In this document: positions 1 to 4,907 of the stretch, piece after piece
How the letters are laid out: each line of letters opens with the position of its first letter
Numbering within the stretch: the stretch's first letter is position 1
Source of the DNA: an uncultured Collinsella sp.
GTDB taxonomy: Bacteria; Actinomycetota; Coriobacteriia; Coriobacteriales; Coriobacteriaceae
Direction of reading: 5' to 3'
Assembly: GCA_900552735.1 (NCBI GenBank)
Contig: USBA01000116.1
Location: forward strand, 1-6,275
Length of the DNA: 6,275 nt
Position numbers and translations under genes: made by a program
Notes under the pieces: model-generated
What the model saw: only the letters and a program-made list of their open reading frames with translations
Databases searched by the model: none
Told to the model about the DNA's origin: nothing

Positions 1-633
1 CCGCTTTCGGTGTTGCGCCTGCGCTCGCACGACCGCGCCCAGCTGCTCGACGCCGCCGAGAAGATTATCCTCGCCTGGCGCGAGTGGACCGATGAGTCGG
101 TGGGCGTCATCGCGCACACAGCCGACGGCGTGGCGCACAACACCGTGACGCCCGTCATCCGCCGCGTCGACTCCCGCGGCAATGCCGGCGGCGAAATCTA
201 CGAGGCCTACCTGGCGCTTCGCTGCAACATCACGACCGACGAGCACCCGCTGGGCGTATTCCACCCGCATGCTGAGTACCACCATATTAAGAAGGAGAAC
301 ATCGGCCTGATCGAGGTCATGGGCCTGGCCATTTTGCCGCCGCGCTTGGTTCCCGAGCTCGGCGCTGTCCGCGAGCACTTGCTGGCGGCCAAGGCCGATG
401 CCAGCTACGACCTTGCTGGCGCGCTCGAGGGCGACGACCTTTGCCGCAGCCACGCCGCATGGGCCGAAGACGTCTTTGCCCGCCGCGCCGACGAGCTTAC
501 GGCCGACAACGCCATCGATATCCTGCACGAGGAGGTCGGCGTGGTGTTTGGCCACGTGCTCGACAACGCCGGCGTCTTTAAGTGGGACGAAGCCGGCCGC
601 GCCGCCCAACAGCGCTTTATCGACTCACTGTAG
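1..633 (+). CDS. galT: Galactose-1-phosphate uridylyltransferase, C-terminal part (5' end outside window)
   Basis: GalT transfers UMP between UDP-glucose and galactose-1-phosphate in the cytoplasmic Leloir pathway. The reading frame is open from the first base (it reads PLSVLRLRSH), so the Met at base 10 is internal and the gene starts upstream. About 210 codons are visible. The diagnostic part is FHPHAEYHHIKKENIGLIE followed by VMGLAILPPRL, which matches the C-terminal domain of the Firmicutes-type (class II) GalT family, whose members are roughly 490-510 residues long. The preceding LRLRSHDRAQLLDAAEKI segment also fits that family. The nucleotidyl-transfer active site is expected in the missing N-terminal part, so it cannot be checked. 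The gene ends normally at TAG, about 50 bp before a strong intrinsic terminator. It runs convergently to lacC. Identification is from recognised family sequence; no search was done. Confidence 0.9.
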   Translation, partial: PLSVLRLRSHDRAQLLDAAEKIILAWREWTDESVGVIAHTADGVAHNTVTPVIRRVDSRGNAGGEIYEAYLALRCNITTDEHPLGVFHPHAEYHHIKKENIGLIEVMGLAILPPRLVPELGAVREHLLAAKADASYDLAGALEGDDLCRSHAAWAEDVFARRADELTADNAIDILHEEVGVVFGHVLDNAGVFKWDEAGRAAQQRFIDSL

Positions 634-684
634 CATACAGGTTCGAGCCTCATCAGCGGCCACGACATAACCGCCCACACGACA

Positions 685-724
685 ACGGCGCCCGCCGGCA
701 ACATCGCCGACGGGCGCCGTTTTT
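685..724 (+). terminator. Intrinsic terminator of galT
   Basis: A perfect 10-bp stem (acggcgcccg at 685-694 with cgggcgccgt at 711-720) continues, after a C/A mismatch, into a second 4-bp stem (cggc 696-699 with gccg 706-709) closed by a 6-nt loop. A run of five T (720-724) follows at once. It lies about 50 bp after the galT stop and in the galT direction, as expected for a Rho-independent terminator. Confidence 0.9.
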
Positions 725-728
725 GAGT

Positions 729-799
729 GTAGTCATTGGGGTCATTCTTAAGGGGCGTTCTTAAACGACTAGTCATTAAAGAGCGTCCCCAATGACTAC
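729..799. repeat. 71-bp imperfect palindrome with 13-bp perfect ends, REP-like
   Basis: The ends gtagtcattgggg (729-741) and ccccaatgactac (787-799) are perfect reverse complements. The interior is partly self-complementary (cgttcttaaacg with cattaaagagcg, around a central actagt), so the whole 71 nt can fold into one long hairpin. Its right half, taaagagcgtccccaa (777-792), matches 14 of 16 positions of taaggaacgtccccaa at 4815-4830 in another intergenic region of this window. That makes it a dispersed, non-coding repeat. It has no T-run and follows the galT terminator, so it is not needed to stop galT transcription. A REP/REPIN-type or small-transposon relic is an inference. Confidence 0.6.
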
Positions 800-840
800 T
801 TGCGACCAAGGCAACGCCGGTGTCTTGGCAACGACAGCGA

Positions 841-938
841 AAACGCCCCTAAGCGAGCAAGGTGACGTGAAAGAGGAGGGCATTGACCTTTTGGTCATGC
901 CCGACGATTGAACGTCAGATTGCCGCTTAGGGGCGTTT
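841..938. repeat. 98-nt nested inverted repeat (three stacked stems)
   Basis: The outer stem is a perfect 15-bp inverted repeat (aaacgcccctaagcg 841-855 with cgcttaggggcgttt 924-938). Inside it lie gcaa (857-860) with ttgc (920-923), then tgacgt (863-868) with acgtca (912-917). The tip is gggcattgacc (878-888) with ggtcatgccc (893-902), carrying one bulge and a TTTT loop. The paired arms are coaxial, so the whole block can form one long hairpin. On the minus strand the outer stem is followed by TTTTC, so it could act as a weak back-up terminator for lacC. An extended structured RNA or a mobile palindromic element is equally possible. Confidence 0.6.
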
Positions 939-951
939 GCAGCGTCGCGCC

Positions 952-979
952 GTTACGCGGTTTGGTAAAACCGCGTAAC
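952..979 (-). other. 12-bp hairpin directly after lacC stop, no T-run
   Basis: The sequences gttacgcggttt (952-963) and aaaccgcgtaac (968-979) form a perfect 12-bp stem with a 4-nt loop (TACC in the lacC mRNA). It begins one base after the lacC stop codon. No T-tract follows on either strand, so it is not a canonical intrinsic terminator. It could protect the mRNA 3' end from exonucleases or pause polymerase ahead of the 98-nt hairpin. A similar TACC-loop hairpin follows lacB. Confidence 0.55.
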
Positions 980-980
980 C

Positions 981-1916
981 CTACAGTTCAGTCACGACAA
1001 CGCTGTTGTAGACCTCGTCCCAGCGGTCCATGACCAGGTGGCCGGTCTTGGGATCCATGGCGTTAAGCTTGCCGCAGGTATTGGCGGTCTTGAGCACCGT
1101 GACGTCGTCGGCATCAGCAGCAATCGCATGCGCAAAGCCGGCGATGGTCGAGTCGCCGGAACCCGTCGCGTTCACAGCCGCAATCGCGGGCGTCTTGGCG
1201 CGGAACGCACGACCCTCATGGAAGCCCACCGAACCGGCAGCGCCCATCGAAACGACAACCCAGGGAATACCGGCAAAGCGGTCATCGGCGGCAAGCGCCT
1301 CGCGCAGGGCATCGACATCATCGGTCGTAAAGGACGTACCCAGCAGGCCGTTAATCTCGGTCAGGTTGGGCTTTACGAGCTCAGGCTTAGCGTCAGACTC
1401 CAGCGCGGCCTCCAGCGATGCACCCGAGGTGTCAAGCAGCACCTTGGCGCCCGCCTCCTCGGCGATCTTGACGAGCTCGGCATAGTAGCCGGCATCGACG
1501 CCGCGCGGCAGCGAGCCCGAAAGCGTCACAACGTCCGCCTTCGCTGCAAGCTCGGCGAACTTGGCCGTAAAGGCCTCGAGCTCGGCCGGGGCGATCTGCG
1601 GGCCGCTCTCCAGCAGCTCGGTCTGATTGCCCTCGTGCAGAATATTCAGGCAAATGCGCGTCTCACCGGCGATGGGCACAAAGTCGTTCTTGACGCCGTC
1701 GGCATCCATAAGCTCGGCCATATAGGCACCCATGTGGCCGCCGAGCAGGCCAGTCGCGAGCACGTCGTCGCCCAGCTGCAGCAGCACACGGCTCACGTTG
1801 AGGCCCTTACCGCCAGCAGTCTTTTCGGGCGTCACGCGGTTCACGTCGTCGATGATCAGCTTGTCGAGCTGATAGCGCGTATCAATCGACGGGTTCATGG
1901 TAACAGTCAGAATCAT
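981..1916 (-). CDS. lacC: Tagatose-6-phosphate kinase (PfkB family)
   Basis: LacC phosphorylates tagatose-6-phosphate with ATP to tagatose-1,6-bisphosphate, the third step of the cytoplasmic galactose-6-phosphate pathway. The 311-residue length equals the family norm. Visible PfkB/LacC features are: N-terminal MILTVTMNPSID; GGKGLN at 35-40 (substrate-binding signature); GLLGG at 56-60; LHEGNQTELLESGP near 93-106; SGSLPRG at 133-139; KPN at 182-184; VVSMGAAG near 221-228; and the anion-hole/catalytic motif TGSGDS at 251-256, with Asp255 as the expected general base. The start is supported by AGGAGT about 6 nt upstream. 1-Phosphofructokinase (FruK) is a close relative, but the position directly after lacA and lacB and the LacC-like N-terminus favour LacC. 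It is the last gene of the minus-strand lac operon. The lacD aldolase that normally follows is absent. Confidence 0.9.
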   Translation of the reverse strand: MILTVTMNPSIDTRYQLDKLIIDDVNRVTPEKTAGGKGLNVSRVLLQLGDDVLATGLLGGHMGAYMAELMDADGVKNDFVPIAGETRICLNILHEGNQTELLESGPQIAPAELEAFTAKFAELAAKADVVTLSGSLPRGVDAGYYAELVKIAEEAGAKVLLDTSGASLEAALESDAKPELVKPNLTEINGLLGTSFTTDDVDALREALAADDRFAGIPWVVVSMGAAGSVGFHEGRAFRAKTPAIAAVNATGSGDSTIAGFAHAIAADADDVTVLKTANTCGKLNAMDPKTGHLVMDRWDEVYNSVVVTEL

Positions 1917-2114
1917 GTTGGACTCCTGTTTAGAAAACCGGCCCGCGCCCCATCACAGAAACGCGAGCCGTCAATTAAAAAGCTGCAGAATGCCAGGTAC
2001 CGCCAAAACGAAGCACACAAGCTCAGCAAGCAAAAGTGTTATCGGAGCAGCTCGCCCGCCAGATGGCTTCGCAGCGTCGACTGGTCTGGCGTTCGGTAGA
2101 ACGCCGGAACCCCA
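1917..2114 (-). other. 198-bp lacB-lacC intergenic gap with two hairpins
   Basis: The gap between lacB and lacC is unusually wide for this operon. On the lacB side, ggcgttc (2088-2094) and gaacgcc (2099-2105) form a perfect 7-bp hairpin with a TACC loop on the mRNA, 9 nt after the lacB stop. It overlaps an alternative stem made by gccaga (2058-2063) with tctggc (2085-2090). There is no T-run and no convincing -35/-10 pair, so neither a terminator nor a separate lacC promoter can be claimed. No coding potential was recognised. The stretch may tune lacC expression relative to lacAB or may be an old insertion. Confidence 0.4.
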
Positions 2115-2639
2115 CTAGTCGTGGTATTCGCCGCGGTCCCACTTCTCCAGGAACTCGTCAAAGAAGTGCGGGTCAGCCTGAGCCTCGGCGTCGGCCTTAT
2201 TGCAGGCATCGATCTTGGCAATCAGGGCATCGTGCTCGGGGGTCTTGTCGTAGGGCTCCTCCAGGAAGGCAAGCATGATGTCGGCCATCAGGAACTCGCC
2301 AGTGATCTTGCCGCCAAAGCCCACGATGTTGGCGTTGAGCTCGCGACGGGCATACAGGGCAGAGGTCATGTCGCGAACCAGGGCGCAGCGGGCGCCGGGA
2401 ACCTTGTTGACGGCGTTGGTGATGCCGATGCCGGTGCCGCACAGGGCCACGCCAAAGTCGGCCTTGCCGCTGGCAACAGCCTCGCCCACGGCCTTACCGT
2501 AGATGGGATAGTGCGTACGGGTGTGGCTGTAGGTACCGCAGTCAAGCACCTTGTAGCCAGCCTGCTCCAGGCGGTCGGCCAGATAGATCTTCTCGTCCGT
2601 AACGATATGGTCGCAACCGATTGCGATGGTCTTCTTCAT
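2115..2639 (-). CDS. lacB: Galactose-6-phosphate isomerase, LacB subunit
   Basis: With LacA this RpiB-family protein forms the isomerase that converts galactose-6-phosphate to tagatose-6-phosphate in the cytoplasm. The length of 174 residues fits LacB (about 171). The sequence shows GCDH at 8-11, RTHYPIYGK at 41-49 (phosphate/substrate contacts in the family), CGTGIGI at 67-73 with Cys67 as the expected catalytic base, NAVNKVPGARCALVRDMTSA at 75-94, and ELNANIVGFGGKITGE at 100-115. The C-terminus after about residue 145 is a charged, family-variable tail. The start is supported by AAAGGA about 8 nt upstream. It lies 63 bp after lacA in the same direction. Plain ribose-5-phosphate isomerase B is the main alternative, but the adjacent LacA and LacC make LacB much more likely. 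Confidence 0.93.
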   Translation of the reverse strand: MKKTIAIGCDHIVTDEKIYLADRLEQAGYKVLDCGTYSHTRTHYPIYGKAVGEAVASGKADFGVALCGTGIGITNAVNKVPGARCALVRDMTSALYARRELNANIVGFGGKITGEFLMADIMLAFLEEPYDKTPEHDALIAKIDACNKADAEAQADPHFFDEFLEKWDRGEYHD

Positions 2640-2702
2640 CAGAACGTCCTTTCGTCTGAATTCACAAGTTGAGATAGAAGTTCGAGTTCTCGGTGGCTCT
2701 CG

Positions 2703-3131
2703 TTAGGCCATCTTATTGAGCATGTCGACACGGATCTGGTGACGACCGCCGGCGTACTGGGCGCGCAGGAACTCGCGGGCGATCTTCTTGGCGACCTCGG
2801 TGCCCACAACGCCCGGGCCCATGGTGACCATGCGCGAGCCGTTGTGCTCGCGGGTCATGTAGGCGGAACGCTCATCGGAAATGTTGGCGACGACCATGCC
2901 CTTGATCTTGACGGCGGCCATATAGGAGCCGACGCCGTACTTATCGAATGCAAAGCCCTGGGAATCCTTGTGCTCCAGCAGGTCTTTGGCAACGGCGGTC
3001 GCGGAATCGACAAAGTCCGCGGCAGGGATCTCGGAATAGTCGACGACCTCGTGACCGTCGGCGATGAGCATCTCCTTGATGGACTCCTTCATCGACATAC
3101 CGTCGGCATCGGAAGCGATTACAACCCTCAT
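2703..3131 (-). CDS. lacA: Galactose-6-phosphate isomerase, LacA subunit
   Basis: LacA is the partner subunit of LacB in galactose-6-phosphate isomerase. Its length of 142 residues equals the usual LacA length. The C-terminal signature GGRHQIRVDMLNKM (128-141) and SDERSAYMTREHNGSRMVTM (85-104) are characteristic. The loop that carries the catalytic Cys in RpiB/LacB reads DKYGVGSYM here (63-71). The missing Cys is normal for LacA, which works only together with LacB. Translation starts with a strong AAGGAGG 5 nt before the ATG. It is the first gene of the lacABC operon. The roughly 300 bp upstream hold a terminator of the preceding gene, a plausible promoter and an array of GAAC-type operator half-sites. 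Confidence 0.93.
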   Translation of the reverse strand: MRVVIASDADGMSMKESIKEMLIADGHEVVDYSEIPAADFVDSATAVAKDLLEHKDSQGFAFDKYGVGSYMAAVKIKGMVVANISDERSAYMTREHNGSRMVTMGPGVVGTEVAKKIAREFLRAQYAGGRHQIRVDMLNKMA

Positions 3132-3216
3132 GACATCCTCCTTGAGAGATACGCAGGTGCGCAGTTTCTGTTTGGAAGTGTTGAATCGCGTTCAGGTCCG
3201 GGCATCTGAATGTGCG

Positions 3217-3254
3217 GTTCTTCACTGTTCATGTTTATTTGAACACATTCGAAC
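3217..3254. promoter_or_regulatory. Symmetric four-half-site operator array upstream of lacA
   Basis: Four half-sites occur at 3217-3220 (GTTC), 3227-3230 (GTTC), 3241-3244 (GAAC) and 3251-3254 (GAAC). Each pair is a direct repeat with a 10-bp period, and the two pairs are exact mirror images around position 3235.5 (GTTC-N6-GTTC-N10-GAAC-N6-GAAC). The right pair lies in TTTGAACACATTCGAACA (3238-3255), which recurs upstream of the EIIA gene with 15 of 18 identical positions. The array overlaps the proposed -10 element, as expected for a repressor site. GTTC/GAAC half-sites are common among DeoR-family sugar repressors, so a LacR-like protein is a candidate, but no such gene is in the window. 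Confidence 0.55.
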
Positions 3255-3265
3255 AGAGACTGCAA
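3237..3265 (-). promoter_or_regulatory. Candidate lacABC promoter
   Basis: On the minus strand TTGCAG (3260-3265) serves as -35 and TCAAAT (3237-3242) as -10, with a 17-bp spacer and an extended TGT just before the -10. This would start transcription about 100 nt before lacA. The -10 match is moderate (4 of 6). The call rests mainly on spacing and on the overlap with the operator array. Confidence 0.4.
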
Positions 3266-3281
3266 CAATAATTTGTTTGTC

Positions 3282-3301
3282 TTTGTTCTTTTTTGAACAA
3301 A
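3282..3301. promoter_or_regulatory. Second GTTC/GAAC palindrome upstream of the lac promoter
   Basis: tttgttc (3282-3288) and gaacaaa (3295-3301) are a perfect 7-bp inverted repeat around TTTTTT. It uses the same GTTC/GAAC half-sites as the array 40 bp away and sits upstream of the proposed -35. Its core TGTTCTTTTTTG (3284-3295) recurs in reverse orientation at 5337-5348 upstream of the EIIA gene. This suits an auxiliary operator. The spacing and T-tract could also allow a weak terminator-like hairpin. Confidence 0.45.
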
Positions 3302-3362
3302 TACCGTTCGCGGATGATTGGCGACCGTTTGGGCCCGGCGCGAACGTAGCGACCATGTGCTC

Positions 3363-3404
3363 AACAAACAAAAGGGCGGCCGAGAACGTGTCTCGGCCGC
3401 CCTT
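3363..3404 (-). terminator. Intrinsic terminator of the membrane-protein gene
   Basis: A perfect 14-bp GC-rich stem (aagggcggccgaga 3372-3385 with tctcggccgccctt 3391-3404) has a 5-nt loop. On the minus strand it is followed by TTTTGTTTGTTG. It lies about 30 bp after the stop of the membrane-protein gene and separates it from the lacABC transcription unit. Confidence 0.92.
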
Positions 3405-3434
3405 CGGCGGTATGCCCCGGTATATACAGCTGTT

Positions 3435-4442
3435 TTAGTTACTCGGACTGCCCACCTTTTTGGTGTGCTTGGACGGAGTACTCAGAAAGCGGCCCGTCAA
3501 ATAGCTCGCTGGACCGGAAATATCGATCCCCAACAGCGTGTGTCCCAGCCACAGAAACGCCGCGAGCACCAGCAATGGGATAACACACGAGGTCACGATC
3601 ATCACGATGACGCCTTCGATCAGATCGGTCACCTGTTGCACAATCTCATCGGTCATCTGCTTGGCGCCGCTGGTCACCGACGTGACAAGACCCGAGGCGC
3701 CTTCGGCAAGCTGCTCAAGCACATTCTTGGACTCTGTGGACTCGGTCTTTTTCTTGCTTGCTTTGGAGCTGTCGCTATCTGCCGCATCCGCAGCCTTTTG
3801 CTGAGCTTGCTCAATACTTACGCGATACGTTTCATCGACCTTCTGCGACACCCATACGCTTGCAGGCACCAACACCATGCCAATTATGGCGACCACCAGC
3901 ACACGCGTTGCCACGCGGCGAATGACTGTGCTCGTGCTCCAGCGTCCGTGAATGCCAAGTGAGATCGCAAAGAGCACCAGCGCAAACGGGATCAGGATGC
4001 CCAGGCCAACCGACCACAAAATCGTAAGCAAATATTTCTCTAGGTATAGCACGGCAAGCACGATACCAAGGTTGCCTGAAAGCTGTGCGAGCTGCTCGGC
4101 GACTGGCGTTCCCGTATCGCCCGGCAGCGCAGTGATACCCGCAGATAGGGCGACGCACGAGGTCGTGAGCGCCAAAACGTTGCCCTTCTTTTGGTCGATA
4201 ACCTCGATGGTGGAGTCCCATGTTTTGGTATCGGCGAAATGCGGACGAGCTACAAAACCCGACAGCAGCGCCAGTACCACGAGTGCAACGATAAAGCCAA
4301 TCTGTAGCTTTTTGTTTGCGCACACAATATCGGACAGGCTGGGCTGTAGCTCGGCTACCGTCGTATGCTCAGTTATCTGGACAGGACGCCCATGGGCCAT
4401 CTCGTGCGCACCTCTTTTTTGTATTGACCCGTTATCCGGCAT
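3435..4442 (-). CDS. Uncharacterised multi-spanning membrane protein
   Basis: The function is not recognised. The 335-residue protein starts with about 45 polar residues, without a clear signal peptide. Hydrophobic segments follow near 48-66, 124-142, 144-163 and 181-199. A polar, Ala/Ser/Lys/Glu-rich linker at about 205-240 (AADSDSSKASKKKTESTESK) comes next, then a final hydrophobic span near 274-303 and a basic tail. The stretch SAGITALPGDTGTPVAEQLA (100-119) with LGIVLAVLYLEKYLLTIL (125-142) looks like the conserved core of an uncharacterised membrane family seen in Gram-positive gut bacteria; this is from memory and not searched. The start at 4442 is backed by GAGGAGG 7 nt upstream. An internal Met15 (4400) has a weaker AGAGGTG. 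The gene forms its own unit, with a -10-like TATACT upstream and a strong terminator downstream. A link to sugar uptake is not shown. Confidence 0.8.
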   Translation of the reverse strand: MPDNGSIQKRGAHEMAHGRPVQITEHTTVAELQPSLSDIVCANKKLQIGFIVALVVLALLSGFVARPHFADTKTWDSTIEVIDQKKGNVLALTTSCVALSAGITALPGDTGTPVAEQLAQLSGNLGIVLAVLYLEKYLLTILWSVGLGILIPFALVLFAISLGIHGRWSTSTVIRRVATRVLVVAIIGMVLVPASVWVSQKVDETYRVSIEQAQQKAADAADSDSSKASKKKTESTESKNVLEQLAEGASGLVTSVTSGAKQMTDEIVQQVTDLIEGVIVMIVTSCVIPLLVLAAFLWLGHTLLGIDISGPASYLTGRFLSTPSKHTKKVGSPSN

Positions 4443-4480
4443 TTGGATACCTCCTCATTCCGGCCTGTATTGCGGGTGAA

Positions 4481-4486
4481 AGTATA
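4481..4486 (-). promoter_or_regulatory. -10-like element upstream of the membrane-protein gene
   Basis: On the minus strand TATACT (4481-4486) matches the -10 consensus at 5 of 6 positions and lies about 39 nt before the start codon. No good -35 is visible at 16-18 bp; the nearest is a poor GTTCGG-like hexamer. The call is tentative. Confidence 0.35.
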
Positions 4487-4557
4487 CCCATCCAGCGAAA
4501 AACCGAACGGGGGGCGTGCAGAAGCTCCATAACGCTGCCAGTCGAACAGTGCCATTT

Positions 4558-4711
4558 CAAAACTATGCCGGTTTACTACCGTAAAACCGATAGGACCGAC
4601 CACATTTGCTATTAGCAGAAAATGGCAAGCTTTCTACCTGCGGCTTTGATAACGCTGTTCTTTCCATAGTTGAAAGAATACGATTCATCGTAGTAAACCG
4701 GCATAGTTTTG
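4558..4711. mobile_element. 154-bp element with perfect 22-bp terminal inverted repeats, MITE-like
   Basis: Bases 4558-4579 (caaaactatg...tttactac) are the exact reverse complement of 4690-4711 (gtagtaaacc...catagttttg), with 110 bp between them. Complementarity stops sharply on both sides. The interior has no believable gene: short open frames cross it on both strands, but none has a ribosome binding site or a recognisable product. It is visibly more AT-rich than the coding DNA around it. A partial extra copy of the end (catagttgaaa) occurs near 4665-4675. No target-site duplication is evident at the immediate edges. A non-autonomous small transposon fits best. A long RNA hairpin with a 110-nt loop, or a recombination site, is an alternative. 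Confidence 0.55.
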
Positions 4712-4790
4712 TAACCGACGGGTCGAGTCGGCACCGCAACAAACCTAATAACCCGTTTTCTTCCATCCTCAAAGGATCAAATGCATGGCA

Positions 4791-4839
4791 GGAGTGTCCC
4801 TAACTGCCGGCAGATAAGGAACGTCCCCAAGTGCCGGGT
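4791..4839. repeat. REP-like repeat with ctgccggcag palindrome
   Basis: The block holds the perfect 10-nt palindrome ctgccggcag (4804-4813), flanked by imperfectly complementary gtccctaa and ataaggaac, and ends in acgtccccaagtgccggg. Bases 4815-4830 match 777-792 in the galT-lacC gap at 14 of 16 positions. It is non-coding and lies just beyond the EIIA terminator. Repeats of this kind are often left by REP-associated transposase activity; that origin is inferred. Confidence 0.5.
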
Positions 4840-4877
4840 AAAAAGAAAAAGCCCTGTCGCGAGTTTGCGGCAGAGCT
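4840..4877 (-). terminator. Intrinsic terminator of the EIIA gene
   Basis: On the minus strand agctctgccgc pairs with gcgacagggct (11 bp, two G-U-type pairs) around a 6-nt loop, followed by TTTTTCTTTTT. It lies about 30 bp after the EIIA stop. It shows that the EIIA gene is not co-transcribed efficiently with anything downstream. Confidence 0.9.
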
Positions 4878-4907
4878 TTTGGAAGGGGACTTGGTTGTGC
4901 GGGCTCG

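Noticed and set aside
952..979. Hairpin after lacC as the intrinsic terminator of the lac operon.
   Set aside because: The stem is strong but no T-run follows on the minus strand, so it was listed only as a hairpin.
1038..2099. A 353-codon open frame on the plus strand opposite lacC.
   Set aside because: It is antisense to a complete, well-matched lacC, and its product is rich in Arg/His/Gly/Leu with no recognisable domain. It is a typical shadow of GC-rich codon bias.
2121..2672. A 183-codon plus-strand open frame opposite lacB.
   Set aside because: It is the mirror of lacB coding bias (Val/Gly/Leu rich), without a family resemblance.
3128..3205. Possible leader peptide starting MPGPERD and ending with an ATGA overlap onto the lacA start; a similar MPGRD start lies before the EIIA gene.
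   Set aside because: No ribosome binding site precedes either ATG, and the second frame runs on into the EIIA gene without a stop. The shared DNA segment is kept as a finding instead.
4542..4549. Isolated TCGAACAG upstream of the membrane-protein gene, identical to a lac half-site.
   Set aside because: No partner half-site lies at 10 or 21 bp. A single 8-mer is not enough to propose an operator.
4558..4711. CRISPR-like repeat-spacer arrangement.
   Set aside because: There are only two copies of the 22-mer and they are inverted, with no repeated spacing and no cas gene.
4563..4803. Short open frames (65-76 codons) crossing the 154-bp element on both strands, with VVNRHSF in two of them.
   Set aside because: The shared peptide comes only from the inverted repeat being read from both ends. 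There are no ribosome binding sites and no recognisable product.
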